DNA from: Otis tarda
Taxonomy: Eukaryota > Chordata > Aves > Otidiformes > Otididae
Direction of reading: 5' to 3'
Assembly: GCA_026413225.1 (NCBI GenBank)
Contig: CM048555.1
Location: 81,971,785 to 82,035,784, forward strand
Length of the DNA stretch: 64,000 nucleotides
This document shows positions 44,542-56,782 of the stretch, piece after piece. Position numbers and translations under genes: made by a program. Each line of letters begins with the position of its first letter. Position 1 is the stretch's first letter. The notes beneath the pieces are model-generated. The model made no database searches. It was not told the DNA's origin and worked only from the letters and a program-made list of their open reading frames with translations.

Positions 44542-47500
44542 CAGGGTCTTGCTGTAGTGAGACTTGGTGTTGGCTGGCCCTGGGGCCAATACATTTAATT
44601 CATACAATTCTCCATGGAATAAACCTTGAGGAAGAGGAGTCAGCTTAGAATGGCACAGGAGGAGAAACAGGCAGCATTTCTTAGACGGCAAAAATCTCTA
44701 GAAATGACTATTTGATGGGCTGTCTTTTACAGCGTGTTTATTTTATTTTTTTAACCACAAAAATACTTGTAATCTCCTAAATACAGGCTTATTTCCACTG
44801 CTGTGTGGTAGTTGCCCACCAGATGAGTTGGTTCATGTCATTCTGCAGCAGCTCCTAGATGCTCTGACCCAAGTCAAAGCTCTCCCGGTTGTTAGGTGCA
44901 AGAGTCCAGACCTCAAAGAGCTTGCTGGTCCACCCAGAGGAGATGGATGGAGAGGCACCAAGGCAATAGGGAGCAAGGTGTCTTGACAGCAGCCGCTCAG
45001 CACCATTAGCAGTGAAGTTGGGGAAAGTCTTCTGAAAGCCTGGCCCGTTTCACTCCGGAGCAATCGGATAGCCGGCATTAACGCCACAACGCGGAGAACC
45101 GAGCTGTCAAGACGTTCCCGACACCCAAAAATATCACCTCTCCAGAGACTGGGACGGAGAAGCAAGCCATCCGTCATGTCAGCACGTCCAGTCCCAGGCT
45201 CCTTCTGGCGCTGGGGAGCACAGTAAGGGTGGAAAGTTTTGCAGCCCTGGCCACAGCGTGCAGGGATGGGGGGAGTGGCACATCTGGATGCACTCGCGGC
45301 TGGTGCGGTGGCAGCTGTTCTGGGCACAGCTGTCAAACCGAGTAGGTCACCCCTTATCTGGAACCAATTTCTGAGAGATTTTTATGCATAAATTTGAGAC
45401 CGAAGTCTGCTTGGCACCTTCTCTTCTGGTTTCCCCTTACAGCTGGGCTTCTATTCCTTATACAGGCTTGTCCTCGGGAGGCTTAAAAATAGATGCAGAG
45501 GCTGTGGTGCTGTAAAAAGAGCCGTGCTGCTCTTCCAAGGGCCTTGCTGATGGGGTGGGAGGGGAAATGTGCTCTCCTCGGAGCAGGGGAGGGCGTGAAG
45601 GGGAGAAGCCGCTGTGGGAAACCAGTGGGAGCGGGCGCCGAGCTGCGCTTTGCCGTGTAAACTACCCGCCAGCTCGAGCGGCGCTGCCGTGGGACAACAG
45701 TTGGCAGGGAGGCGCTCAAAAAGCAGATACGTGGCCAGGCAGATTACGGCCCAGATACAGAGGAGGATCTTCGTTTGTGCGTCCGGACCCAGGCAGGGTG
45801 TGCGGGTTGATGTCAAAATATTTGATTTATGAGATTGCAACTACTCAGGTTTCTCATGACACAGGCTCCTTAGCACCAAAAAATGGGCTGTTTCATACAG
45901 TTTTAGACATCTGCAGTGCAGATGGCCCCACGTGAACTACTTCCCCGGCCTCCTTCTCCAGCCAGTGGAAAGGAGATGCACCCCAACGTGATTTTGAAGA
46001 GCCAAGTCACCATCACATGAAGCTCATCAGACCCATAGCATCAGCAAGCCCTGAGCATCACTTCAGCAGCCAGAGCCACTCTCTAGGTCATACTTGTACC
46101 CGAGTATCACTTTTAGCAGCAGCGTCAGCTCTCTGGGTGATACTTGCACCTCTGGAGAGGTTCTTCTTCCATCCCAGGAGAAGAAAACGTCATTACGCAG
46201 TAGGATGGTGGGGCAGAGAGGGAAAGCTTCTCCAGAGGGACCGGCTTGGGTTTAACGCGTTGCCGACAGCTTGCTGCTGCAGATCGGAGCCCAGCAGTGA
46301 GAGAGAACAATGCACTGGGGCAACAGCAATAAAAGGTTATGAGCTCTGCCTTCCCACCTGGCTAGAAGAGCTCATTTGATGCTAATCCACATATTTCTCA
46401 TAAACCATTATTTGAAAACCTGCCGCCTGCTCGCAGGGTGTGTTTTTGTTCAGGACGCTGTGGTGCGCAGAAAAGTAGAGATCTCCCCCCAGCTCCCCTC
46501 TCCGCCATCATTGCCTGGTGGGATGCATGGACCAGGGAAACGCCGGATCCGGTCCACTGGAGGACCGAGCATCACTTGCCAACCCAAGGGATTGGTTTGG
46601 GGATGTGCTGGGTGAGTTGCGGGAGAGGGATGGAGCTGGACAGAGCTGGCGCAGGTGTGGGGATTTGTCCTACATTTGTTTCCCAGATATTTTAGTAACT
46701 TCCCCAATGCCTGGAGGCATCTCCCTGTTTGTTCTCTCTCATCTTTTATACATCCACTCATACGGAGACATGGGGTTCACAGTGCTCCCTCCTTCCACTT
46801 AAAGTAAAACCCATTCAGATTCAGCGCTTACTGTCAAGCTACAGATGAAAACAGTATATACAGAGGTATAAAATACCTAATATACAATGTTGTGCGTACC
46901 GTGTGTGTGTATGTGTGTAGGTACCACCTATTTCCCTGCGTGGTGACCGGACTAAGAGCGTTTAACTCCGTAGGGACCACATTCAAGGACTTTCACACAC
47001 TTTAAAACTTCATTGCCCGCGGTCGGTGCCACTTCTCTCATTTCGTGCCCTCCTGGTTGCAAAGGCCCCTTGAAAACGCGAGCCGATGACGGTAAGCAGA
47101 GGGTGCAACGGCCCCAGGAACAGGATTTTAAGAGGTGTGAATGGACCCGCTCCGCTCCGTAGCACGGGAACCCAGTGAGGGCTGTTCACAGGTTGCTCGT
47201 ACCCACTTTGTTACTGGTAGCTTGATCGGAGAAGTCCAGCTCGCGCGCTTCCCGTGAGATCCCAGGTTCTCCCCTACACCTTTTGAAGGGCCAAAACACA
47301 CACCTTTCCACCTCTCCGCAATATTCACGTGGCGTTTCCAATTAAAACCAAGAGTCTGCAGCGCGTTCCGAAATTACGTGTGAAATATGCTGACTTTAAT
47401 ATCACACCAGCTCACATGGGGGCTGCTGGGCTGATTGCTACCATTCATAATTCACCCGCGGCGGGTGCGGAATTGAATTTCCCCTTGAGCGTCCCCAGGG

Positions 47501-50500
47501 ACCTCAGTGAGGACATTAGCTCCCACCTTTGAGAAGCCTCACTGGCAATTAATAACGTATGGGTGTGAGCACGTGTGCGTGTGTTTTAATTTATTAACGC
47601 AGCAATAAAGTGGCCCAATGGAGAAGAGTGGAGGCTTCCTTCTCCCAAAAGCATCATTATTTTCATTTTTTCTTCAGGTAAATAGATTTGAGTAGTGCCA
47701 AGGTTAAGTCCAGGTTGCTCCTGTGCTTGTTTTCGTCGCATAAGAGTGGCTTTATATATCCTGAGGTTGCAGAGACACGGGCAGCTCAGAGGTTTTTCCC
47801 ATCAGCATCCAGACTTGGCTTCTGCAGGCAAAGTGTAAATCAGCGTCGCAGCAAACGCCGGCTGCGGCAGGACCCCAACCCCACCCCAACCTCACCAGGC
47901 CCCGGGAGCCCGCAGCAGCTCTCCTGCTCTCGTCAGCTTGACAAGGTCAACAAGGCAGCGTTGACCTCCTCGTCTTCACCGCGTCATTAATTCGCCGTCT
48001 CACTTTACCTGCGGCCAGGCTGCTCGATTTGGGGAAAATCTGGCTCTTCCTCTGCTTCGTTTGCAAAGCATGGGAGGCAGGGGGTGATGCGGGGTGCCAA
48101 GGGGGTCACCTCGCTACGGGGCTCCCATCAAAGCTGCTGGGGGAGCTCGAGGAAAGGTTCCCCAATGTGCTGTGTGGCTCCACTGAATTCCGGAACGTCC
48201 CCACCACCGCACGGGCCAAGGCAAATGCCCTGGGGGCATTGAAATGATGATGATCATTGTTATCCCGAGTTAGCAAACGGGACGGAAATGACTAACGAGT
48301 TTTATAAATTCTGAGGATCGCCTTCTTATTATTATTGTTGTATAAAAGGGGAGGTGGAACAGACTCGAAACCCACCCCATTTCAGCTTGACCCCAGGGGT
48401 CTGGTTCGCCGCCAGCAGCGGGAGAGCAGGACGTGGCAGGGCAGCCTGGCGCGGGCGGCGGGGCAACGCCTCACCTCCGCGCCGAATACGTGGGTCAGAA
48501 ATGTGCGTTCCCAGCTAGTATATTTAACCAGAACTTTGAGAACACGAGTTCAAGTCCCAGCTCTGACAGTTGCTGGATGAATTGTTTCTTGTCCCTGGAC
48601 TGTGTTTTCCCGCAGGGGCAACAAGGCGAGTCGAACAAATAATGAATTTTCCAGTTCACCAGCAATTCTAAAAAACCCACTCTTTAAAATTAATTCTACC
48701 AGAAATGAAATGTTTTCTTTCAATCTCAAGACAGTTTTTTTTTTTTAGTGTTCTTAAAATAACTCGGTCACTTGGAGGAAATTTCAAAACAGGGACTTGC
48801 TTCACATCGGGACATCAAAATGTTTTGTTCCCAAAAAGGCCTGAACAAAGTAATTCCACATTTTCAAACAGGCTTCTTTTTCTTTTCTTGTTTCATTTTT
48901 TAAGCCTTTTTTTGCCAAATGAGCAGTCTGGTGAGACCAAACTCTAGTTGGAGAAAGTTTGTATTTTACCAAATTTTAATTTCCTACCAAAAAAGAAGTC
49001 CAAACAAATCCCAGTGTTTTGCCTGGCACTGGCTGAGACCTTCCCTCCAGGAGGGCTGAGGGGATTCACCATTCGTGAGCCTGAGCTGCTCCAAGGCCCG
49101 TGTCAAAGGAGCCACAAATGAGCTCAAAGGGTCCCGCAAACTGCCGCCTGCTCTTTGACCCCTCCGCTGGGGATATCCACGTGCTCCCAGTCCGATTCCA
49201 GTAGGAAAACACCAGGAGTCCCTCTCCTCCTTTCCCCCACTGTGTCCCAGAACTTTTCTGAACATCGCTGCCAAGAGGGTGGATGGTTTCCCCTTCGCTC
49301 TGCAGGGCCTGGCCCTCCGCTCATCACGTTCTCCTTGAGTCTGGTCACCCAGCCTGGCTCCCTCTGAGCGACCCAGAGCCGTTCTTGGGCTACAGACGTT
49401 GGGAGAGGGTCTGTCTGGAAACCAGTTGTTTTAAAAGAGGGGAAAAGGAAAGGGACAGGGACAGGGAAGGGGAAGGGGAAAGGAAGAAAAGAAAAAATAT
49501 TTTTGTTGGAAATGAAAACACACAGAAATTGATCTGTTCTTACTAGACCGTGAAGCAGCTAACGAGAACCAGACGTCCCACCTCTCCAATCGTTTCAGAC
49601 CAGGGACAGGAGCGGCGTGCCAGGCCGTGTTCCTGCCCGAGGTGAGCATCCCAGATGGGCTCTCCTCTCCCTCCGTCTTCTGCTGTCTCCTGTTTTTCCT
49701 GCATCTCCGAGCGCAGATCTCGCCCTCCCAAGCAAAGTTCAGGCATCAGGAGAGGAACGGGGCCACTTCCCGCTCCCTCTCGACCCAGCGGGAAGCACCA
49801 CAAGGTCCTGCCAGGGCTGCAGCCACAGTTTACCGCAGCGGGGTCTCTCTGGGGTGGTATCTGCCTCTTTTTATCTTCCTCCAGAAAATATTTTGCTCCT
49901 CTTAACAGCAGTCATTTACTAACAAGGAACGAAACCCTTCCTTCTGCCAGCCCTGCAGCGGTTTCCCTCCCCGCTGGTCCTCTTCTAGGAGCCACCAAGA
50001 TGTGTGTGCACGGCTTTCACGTTGATCAAACCAATGAGTACGCATTTTCTTTTCATCATTAGGGAGTTTTATTGTTACTGTAAAACGCGCCAGGGTTCAG
50101 GGCCCCCCCAGCCCTCCGTTCGGAGGTCCGAGTGCCGGCGGTGTTGGCAGGCCATCAGCAGGATCACAGACCTCATAAAGGCGCACAGCGAAGATCTTCG
50201 CTCATGCGTTAACTTGGCGTAACGTTTATGTAAACCCAGACCCGACTTCCATTACCCCAAATCTCCAGCCGGAGCTATTGGACTCCTGTCGTGGCAATTA
50301 GTCTTTTGTCCAAGTTGGCAACTCTCTTCCCGTCAAGGTTTGGATGATTTATTGTGCTGGCATGGTCTGGTGAGGAGGTGGAGGGAAGGTCTCAACTCTT
50401 TAACTCTGTCGGCAGTAAACCTCCCTTTCCTTGTCCACCCTCATCCCCTCTCTTCGCTTTGTTCTCACTCTCTCAGGCTTTTCCCTTGGCGCTGAGTTAA

Positions 50501-52490
50501 TTGGGCAGTTTTGGTAGGAAGATGAGACGCAAGCGAGATTTGCAAGAAGTCCAGAGTGAGTCCACGCCCTCCTGCTCCGCCACACGCATGGGACAGGGAC
50601 GGAAGGACACCCTGTCCTGGATTTGAAGAGCAGATAGTAGCCACTACCATTGATAGTAGCCACTGGAACAACCTCTTGTGTCCCACCACTGCCATGTCTC
50701 ACCCTGGCTCTGGCCTTCAGATCCTTTCCTGGTGACTCCAGCAGCCCGGTGGTGACCTATCCCTCACCGCCATCTCAGCCCCACAGCCACAATATCCATT
50801 TTTTTTCCGTTTTGCTGAGCCTCTCCGCACTGTGTTTGCACAGGGCGGGACAAGCAGCCAGCATGGCTGCTGCCAGAGAGACACAAACTGGTCAAATGGC
50901 AGTAAAAATCCCATTCATCCAGACTTTGGGATTAAACTTCAGCGCTTTTAATGACCATTGTGTAGAGAGAGACTTTCACAGGACATGCCTTACGCCCAAG
51001 GCACCTTCCAGGCCAGCTCTCCCTTGCGTGGAGTTGTCGCGACTCAGAATTAAACCTCGGACCAAGCTAAAACAGGCAATGACAGGGTCTGGATGATTTT
51101 CAAGACAGTTTCACCCTCCTGCTCCAGCATCTGGGACTCTCTTCCAGCCCACCCTCCAGCAGAGGAAGGATGCTGAGATGGCCACCATCTACCTTCTGCG
51201 TCTCCACAACCCCTCCTGAGGGGCTTTCCAGGCTTTTCCCACTTCCTCTCCAGGCATCTCCCTACCCCAGGTCCATCTGCCTGCGATTTCCAGAGGCTGA
51301 GCTCTTCCTCCACTCTTACACATCCACGTGGGAAAATCACTGCACAACTTACCCGCACAGGCTTCCCCTTGCCATCAGTGTTATAGCATCTTCCCGTCGT
51401 CGCCGGGGCCTCAGACGTTATCCGAGAAAATGCAGTCGGTCACAGCTTTGGAAAATGGGAGGGGAACAGAGCAAGTCAAAATATTTTAACAGAAATTGAA
51501 AGAATCAAAGATTTCCTTTTGTTTCAGAATTTGCCTGCAAGAAAATTTTAAAGGTTTTTTAAAAGTCTTGCTTTTAACTTTAGCATTTTCAGTCTATGCC
51601 TTTTAAAGTTTATAATTGTTTAACTAAGTCAAGATTAATCAAGTTTAAAGTTTAGCTATGTTTTAATTAAGTGGAGTTTTTAATTTCTTTTTTTTTTTTT
51701 AATATTTCAGCCAATCTGAAATGCAGGGCAGAGGTATTTGAGAGGGCTTTTTCACTCCTTTTTTCACTTCGCTGAGAAAACCGTTAGGTTTTTAATTTGG
51801 CCAATCTGAAGTGAGGTTTGAAGTTCATATTCTTTGTTTCATCAAGGAAAAAAAAAATCTCAGCTGCTGTTGGAAAGGCCTATCAAGTGCCATATAAAAA
51901 GCAGCAAATACCTGGGCAAGACATTTGGTCTGACTGCTTTATCCTCGTTTTTCAGATGGAAAAGAAGATTATTAGTTGCAGTAATAATAATCATCATCAT
52001 CATCATAAATGTCAGTAGCATATTTGATGGAGAGAGTCTTTAATGCTTTGGCTAAAATAAGAATAGCTGCAGACAGTTCTTATTTGGTTGCATGTTTTCA
52101 TTTTGAGTTTTGTTGTTTCTACCACAGAAGACAAGGAGAGAAAATAAGGGTGACGTAAAACCGCCAAATGTGACCTTTTCTCGCTCCGTTTTAAACCAGA
52201 ACAGTTTGGTTTTGCTATCAGGAGCCTCCCAAATTCCTATGAGAACTTCTGAGCGAAATGAGCATTTTTAAATCCTTTCCCCCCACATTTTCAGGGACAG
52301 CGTGTGCTTTTTCACCTGTCCCAGTGGTTGCTTCTCCTCGCTCCGTCTGCCTGAATGTGCTCCCCGTTTTGTGACAGCATGTTCCTCCCAGCAGAGACGG
52401 CTTCTGGGATTAAAAGTGCTGCTTGGTTTAAAGACGATCCATCTGCCAGTGTTGGAAAAGCAGGAGGAAGGGACCTGCTGCAGCCTGGAG
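44542..52490. other. Long non-coding stretch with simple repeats
   Basis: No gene was recognised. It has a GT-type run near 46,902-46,919, a GGGGAA-type purine patch near 49,438-49,498, T runs near 48,728 and 51,688, and an (ATC/ATA)n patch at 51,979-52,007. A weak forward MIR-like block lies at about 48,545-48,615 ('gttcaagtcccagctctgac'). Confidence 0.4.
48545..48615 (+). mobile_element. MIR-like SINE relic, forward, weak
   Basis: The plus strand reads 'agttcaagtcccagctctga' followed by 'cagttgctggatgaattg' and 'tgtccctgga'. This resembles the MIR core 'ggttcgaatcccggctctgccactt..ctgtgtgacc'. It is diverged and short. Confidence 0.35.
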
Positions 52491-52858
52491 TCATAGAATC
52501 ACAGAATCTTTAAGGTTGGAAGAGACCTCCAAGATCATCAAGTCCAACCGTCAACCCAACACCACCATGGCCACCAAACCATGTCCTGAAGCGCCACGTC
52601 TACACGTTCTTCAAACACCTCCAGGGATGGTGACTCCACCGCTTCCTTGGGCAGCCTGGTCCAGTGCCTGACCACTCTTTCCGTAAAGAAGTGTTTCCTC
52701 ATATCCAACCTAAACCTCCGCTGCCACAACTTGAGGCCATTTCCTCTTCTCCTATCACAAGTCATTTGGGAGAAGAGACCAACACCCACCTCCTACAACC
52801 TCCTGTAGAGAACAGCCTCCTCTTCTCCAGACTAAACATTCCCAGCCAGCCTATCCCT
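52491..52858 (-). mobile_element. CR1 LINE fragment, different subfamily
   Basis: The plus strand reads 'tcatagaatcacagaatctt', 'taaggttggaagagacctcc', 'atcatcaagtccaaccgtca', 'tgactccaccgcttccttgg' and 'gtgtttcctcatatccaacc', running into 'ctccagactaaacattccca'. The variants 'aagagacctccaagatcatc' and 'gccaccaaaccatgtc' set it apart from the 14/32/56 kb subfamily and link it to the 60.2 kb copy. Confidence 0.95.
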
Positions 52859-55800
52859 GGCACCACGTTGTGTATGTCCCTTTAGGAACTGATAGACTTC
52901 GAACCACCTTGGTTTTTTTCATCCCTTTTAGCCCCGTTCTGAGGCCTCATAGGCGGCAGGCTTGGATGGGGGATCCATATGCCTACTGTCAGCCATGCTC
53001 CAGACAATCTTTTCCAGTTAAGCTAAAAAACACATTTCACCCTGCACAAATTACTGACATTTCAACCACGGGGTCTGGATACTCCATTATCTCTAGGTGA
53101 TGAAGCAGCTGATACAGCTGGTAAGGGGCTTTCCACAATTGGGAGGTAGGAGAAGAGAGGACGTTTTTGATAGCCTGATCTTTTTCCATTCTGCAACCCC
53201 CTAGAAGTTTTTTTTCTTTGCTTTTATTTCTTCTGCAGCCTTCACAGCGCAGCTCCCCGTATATAAAAATAAACAGCCAGTTTCAAAAGCCTGTTACCCA
53301 AAAGTAGCATTTAATGGTCTCCAGTGCTTCAGCTGGTCTCCTGCACTTTAATAGCAAGCAGACCTCACCGAATTAGGCAGCCTGGCATGTCTCATACACC
53401 AGAAATGGATTTTCTGCTGCAGACCCTCTCTAGTCTCTGCTTCTCCTTGGCAGGGTGAGACCAGAGGGGACTTGGATCGGAGGGCTTGTAATGTCCACAC
53501 GACCCAACGTGGCTTCACTTGGGTCCACAGAGCAGGAGCTCAGAAGAGCCCAGAGCTCATCGGAGGGGAATTCTCCCAATGCCATGATGGAGGCGAGGAG
53601 AGGACAGACAATTGCCCTCACCAGTGGCACTCTGAACCATTCAAATTCCAGCTTTAGTTCTTCATGAGCTTCCTTTGTGATGGATGAAATGAACACCACA
53701 GCCAGTCCTCCACAGCCTTTCAGTTTGGGTGAAATAAGGACAGTGGGGCTGTCCCAGAACAATCGGTCACAGCCACCTGAACCATCTGTGTGGTGGTTTT
53801 CAGACTGGAAGCGTCTGATAGGTTCTGCTTACCTAGAAGGAGGTTAGCACATAGTTAAATTTGCTTTTATCCGATCTTGTTGCATGCTTGGAACCAGATT
53901 TATGGTGAGAGTGTCCATATTTAGCACAATGTCTTTCCTTTCGAGACAGTAATGAGCATCCTGGGGACACTGAAAAGAAAGCTGACAGCGGGAGCTGCTG
54001 TGCAGCTAAAAAGCAGATCCCGTTACACTGGGTGAACCCAGCAGGAGCTGAGGGCTTTACAGATCCCAGCTGAGCCTCAGGCAGCAATCTCCTCGTGGTG
54101 GAAAGGCTGAGGCGTGGGGAGATGAAGCATCATGGAGGAGGGTCCAGCCTTGAGGGAAGGTCAATACCCAATACGGCCTCAACTGATGCTTCAGCTGCGA
54201 TAAAAGCCTGAATTTATCCACAGCCATTTTCTCTCTATTTTAGCTCTTACGTCAAAATTTTCTCTTAATTCTTGTCCTTGACTGGGACCTACTCCAGCAC
54301 GTTTTGTTGTTGTCAGACAGAGCCCTTTGAGTCTGCTTCTTGCTGGGCTAAACACGCCCATGTCTTCTAATCATTTCCTACAAGGAATCTTCATTCCCTC
54401 ATGTCTTTTCCCTGCGTTTGGTCCAGGTCCTTGCCTGACCCCGTCCCCAAGATGGAGTTTTGCAGGAAGGCTGAAGTTGCCCAGGATGGGCTGCATCTGG
54501 GCCAGGTCCCCATTTTGTGCTAATTTCCCCATCGCCTGGTTGAGATGGGTGGTGGAGGTGGGAAGGAGGGGATTATCCTTTCAAGGTTCAGTTCTTTATG
54601 AACCATAAAGAGGATTAGCAAAGGTCTCCAACATTACTGTGTGGTTTCCCGTGTTCAAGCCACGAGGAAGACGATACCAGCTGTCTCCGTTGCCCACAAG
54701 ATTTGTGTTTTCTGGTATTTCTTGAAAGAGCCAGTGCTGGACTTGAAGAAAATGTCAGAATGACAGTTCTCATGTGAAAATATGTGTATTTTTAGAGGTT
54801 TTTTACTTACAGAGCAGATCTTGGAAATTCAAATCCCTTATTACTCAGACAGCTAGGAAAGGAAAAATAAAAAGCAGCTTTTATATTATTCTTTCTATTT
54901 TCTCTTTTGAGATTGCATAAGTTCTAAAAAAAAGTAATGATTTTGAGGGGCCTGACTCCAGATTGCTCACAGTCCCCGGAGTAAAAAAGAAGGGATGGGC
55001 GGCAGCGTGCTACAGGGAGGGGAGCTCCACCGGGCCTGGGCTGGGTGGCATCTTGACGGACTCCCAGCACTGGAGAGGTAGACTGACCGATGGCCTTCCT
55101 CTCCCTCTAGAGTCCCTGGGCAGCTGGAAGTCCCCGGAGAGATCCAGCCCCTCACTTTGAGACGCTGTCTTCATCTGCAGTGACTCATCCCGACAGGTGC
55201 CAATTGTTCTCTGTTGACTGTAGAGGAAGACAATCAATTCAGGCTTTGTTTTCCAGCCTACAGCCATCTACATTGCAAGCAGATGACTCTTCCCACTGTG
55301 TTTTCGTTGGCAAGAAGCAATCATAAATCTCTTGCTTGTTCAGAGTTTTTTTCCCCTTTTCCATACCCACCAAATCCTATTTGTCTTTATTTGCTTCAGA
55401 CAGAAGTACAACCTTGAGTCTGCTCCAAAGGACAAAAAAAAAAAAGGGGGATAAAGAGGCCGCTGCCTCCTCCACCAGCTGCGGAGCCAGCCCCAGGCCC
55501 TTGATCCGGTTTAAGTGCCCTGGCTTCATGCTTTTCATAAACATGGGATTACGCTGTTTCCAGAGAAAACCACCAAAATGTCCCATCATCGGGAGGCAGG
55601 AGAACAGATGAATTTATTTTGCTCATGATCTGAGAAGGAAGAAGAGGGAGAGGGAGGCCGGCTTTGCGAGAGCTGAGGCTTTCCTGATTTGTGAGGCTGT
55701 AATTCTCCACTCCTCCCGGGATGGCAGACTTTGATGAGGTCTGGACACAAACTGATGGCCAACCACAAGTGAAAAAGGAGGATAGGATGGAGAAGAGGGA

Positions 55801-56400
55801 GGAAAAAGACTGAAGAGAGGGGGAAAGCAAAGGGAAGGTATAGCCTGGTCACACACGGCTTAGAGAAACGCTTCTGTTGTCATCAGCCAACTGGCCCTGC
55901 GGTTTGAAGGTGTCTCTTCTCCCACAGCCCCGTACACACCCCAGCTCATCCCTCAGACCGGGCTCACTCCCTGTCCACACTCTCAGTCTTCAGGCTGTTG
56001 CTAAAATTTTGCCTGAGCTTGAAAACCACAGCACCCTGGCCATGGGGAGCCGAAACATGGGCTGAAGAGAACTTCAGCCTCTTCCCCACGGATCAGGTGG
56101 ACATGGTTGAGATGAGGACAATTCTGATTCATCTGACCACAGGCACAGTGTGGATCTTCTGTACTACAACTGTAGCCCAAAGCGTGGACAGAAAGCACAT
56201 GGTCCTTGAGACTCAGTGGGCAGACATTGCTGAAGACAAGGAGGGGAGACAGAAATGCTCAACCCCACTCAGAGGCCTGCTCCGAGATTCCTCTTTCTCC
56301 TGTAGCAACACATTCCCATGAAGGTGCAAACATGCCAAGCTGGATCACAGTCTTGTTTCCTTTCTTTCCTTGCCGTTGTGTCACAGTCATACTGTCCTAG
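52859..56400. other. Non-coding stretch, no feature recognised
   Basis: No gene or named repeat was recognised. T-rich near 53,207 and A11 near 55,434. Confidence 0.45.
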
Positions 56401-56782
56401 AGTCATAGAATCACAGAGTCATAGAATAATTAGGGTTGGAAGGGACCATTAAAGCCCATCCAGTCCAACCCCCTGCAAGGAGCAGGGACATCTCCAACCA
56501 GATCAGGTTGCTCAGAGCTCCGGCCAACCTGGCCTGGAATGTTTCCAGGGATGGGGCATCCACCGCCTCTCTGGGCAACCTCTGCCAGTGTTCCACTACC
56601 CTCAGCATAAAAAAAAAATTTCCCTATGTCCAGTCTGAAGCTACCTCCCTCTATGTTAAAACCATCACCCCTAGTCCTATCACAACAGGCCCTGCTGAAG
56701 AGTTTCTCCCCATCTTTCCTTTAGGCCTCCTTTAGGTAGTGGAAGGCCACTCTAAGGTCTCCTGCCTTCTCTTCTCCAGGGG
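56401..56782 (-). mobile_element. CR1 LINE fragment, 3' end, longest of this subfamily
   Basis: The plus strand reads 'agtcatagaatcacagagtc' (tail unit repeated), 'agggttggaagggaccatta', 'tttccagggatggggcatcc', 'ttccctatgtccagtctgaa', 'gtcctatcacaacaggccct' and 'ccttctcttctccagg'. About 380 bp are retained. Confidence 0.96.
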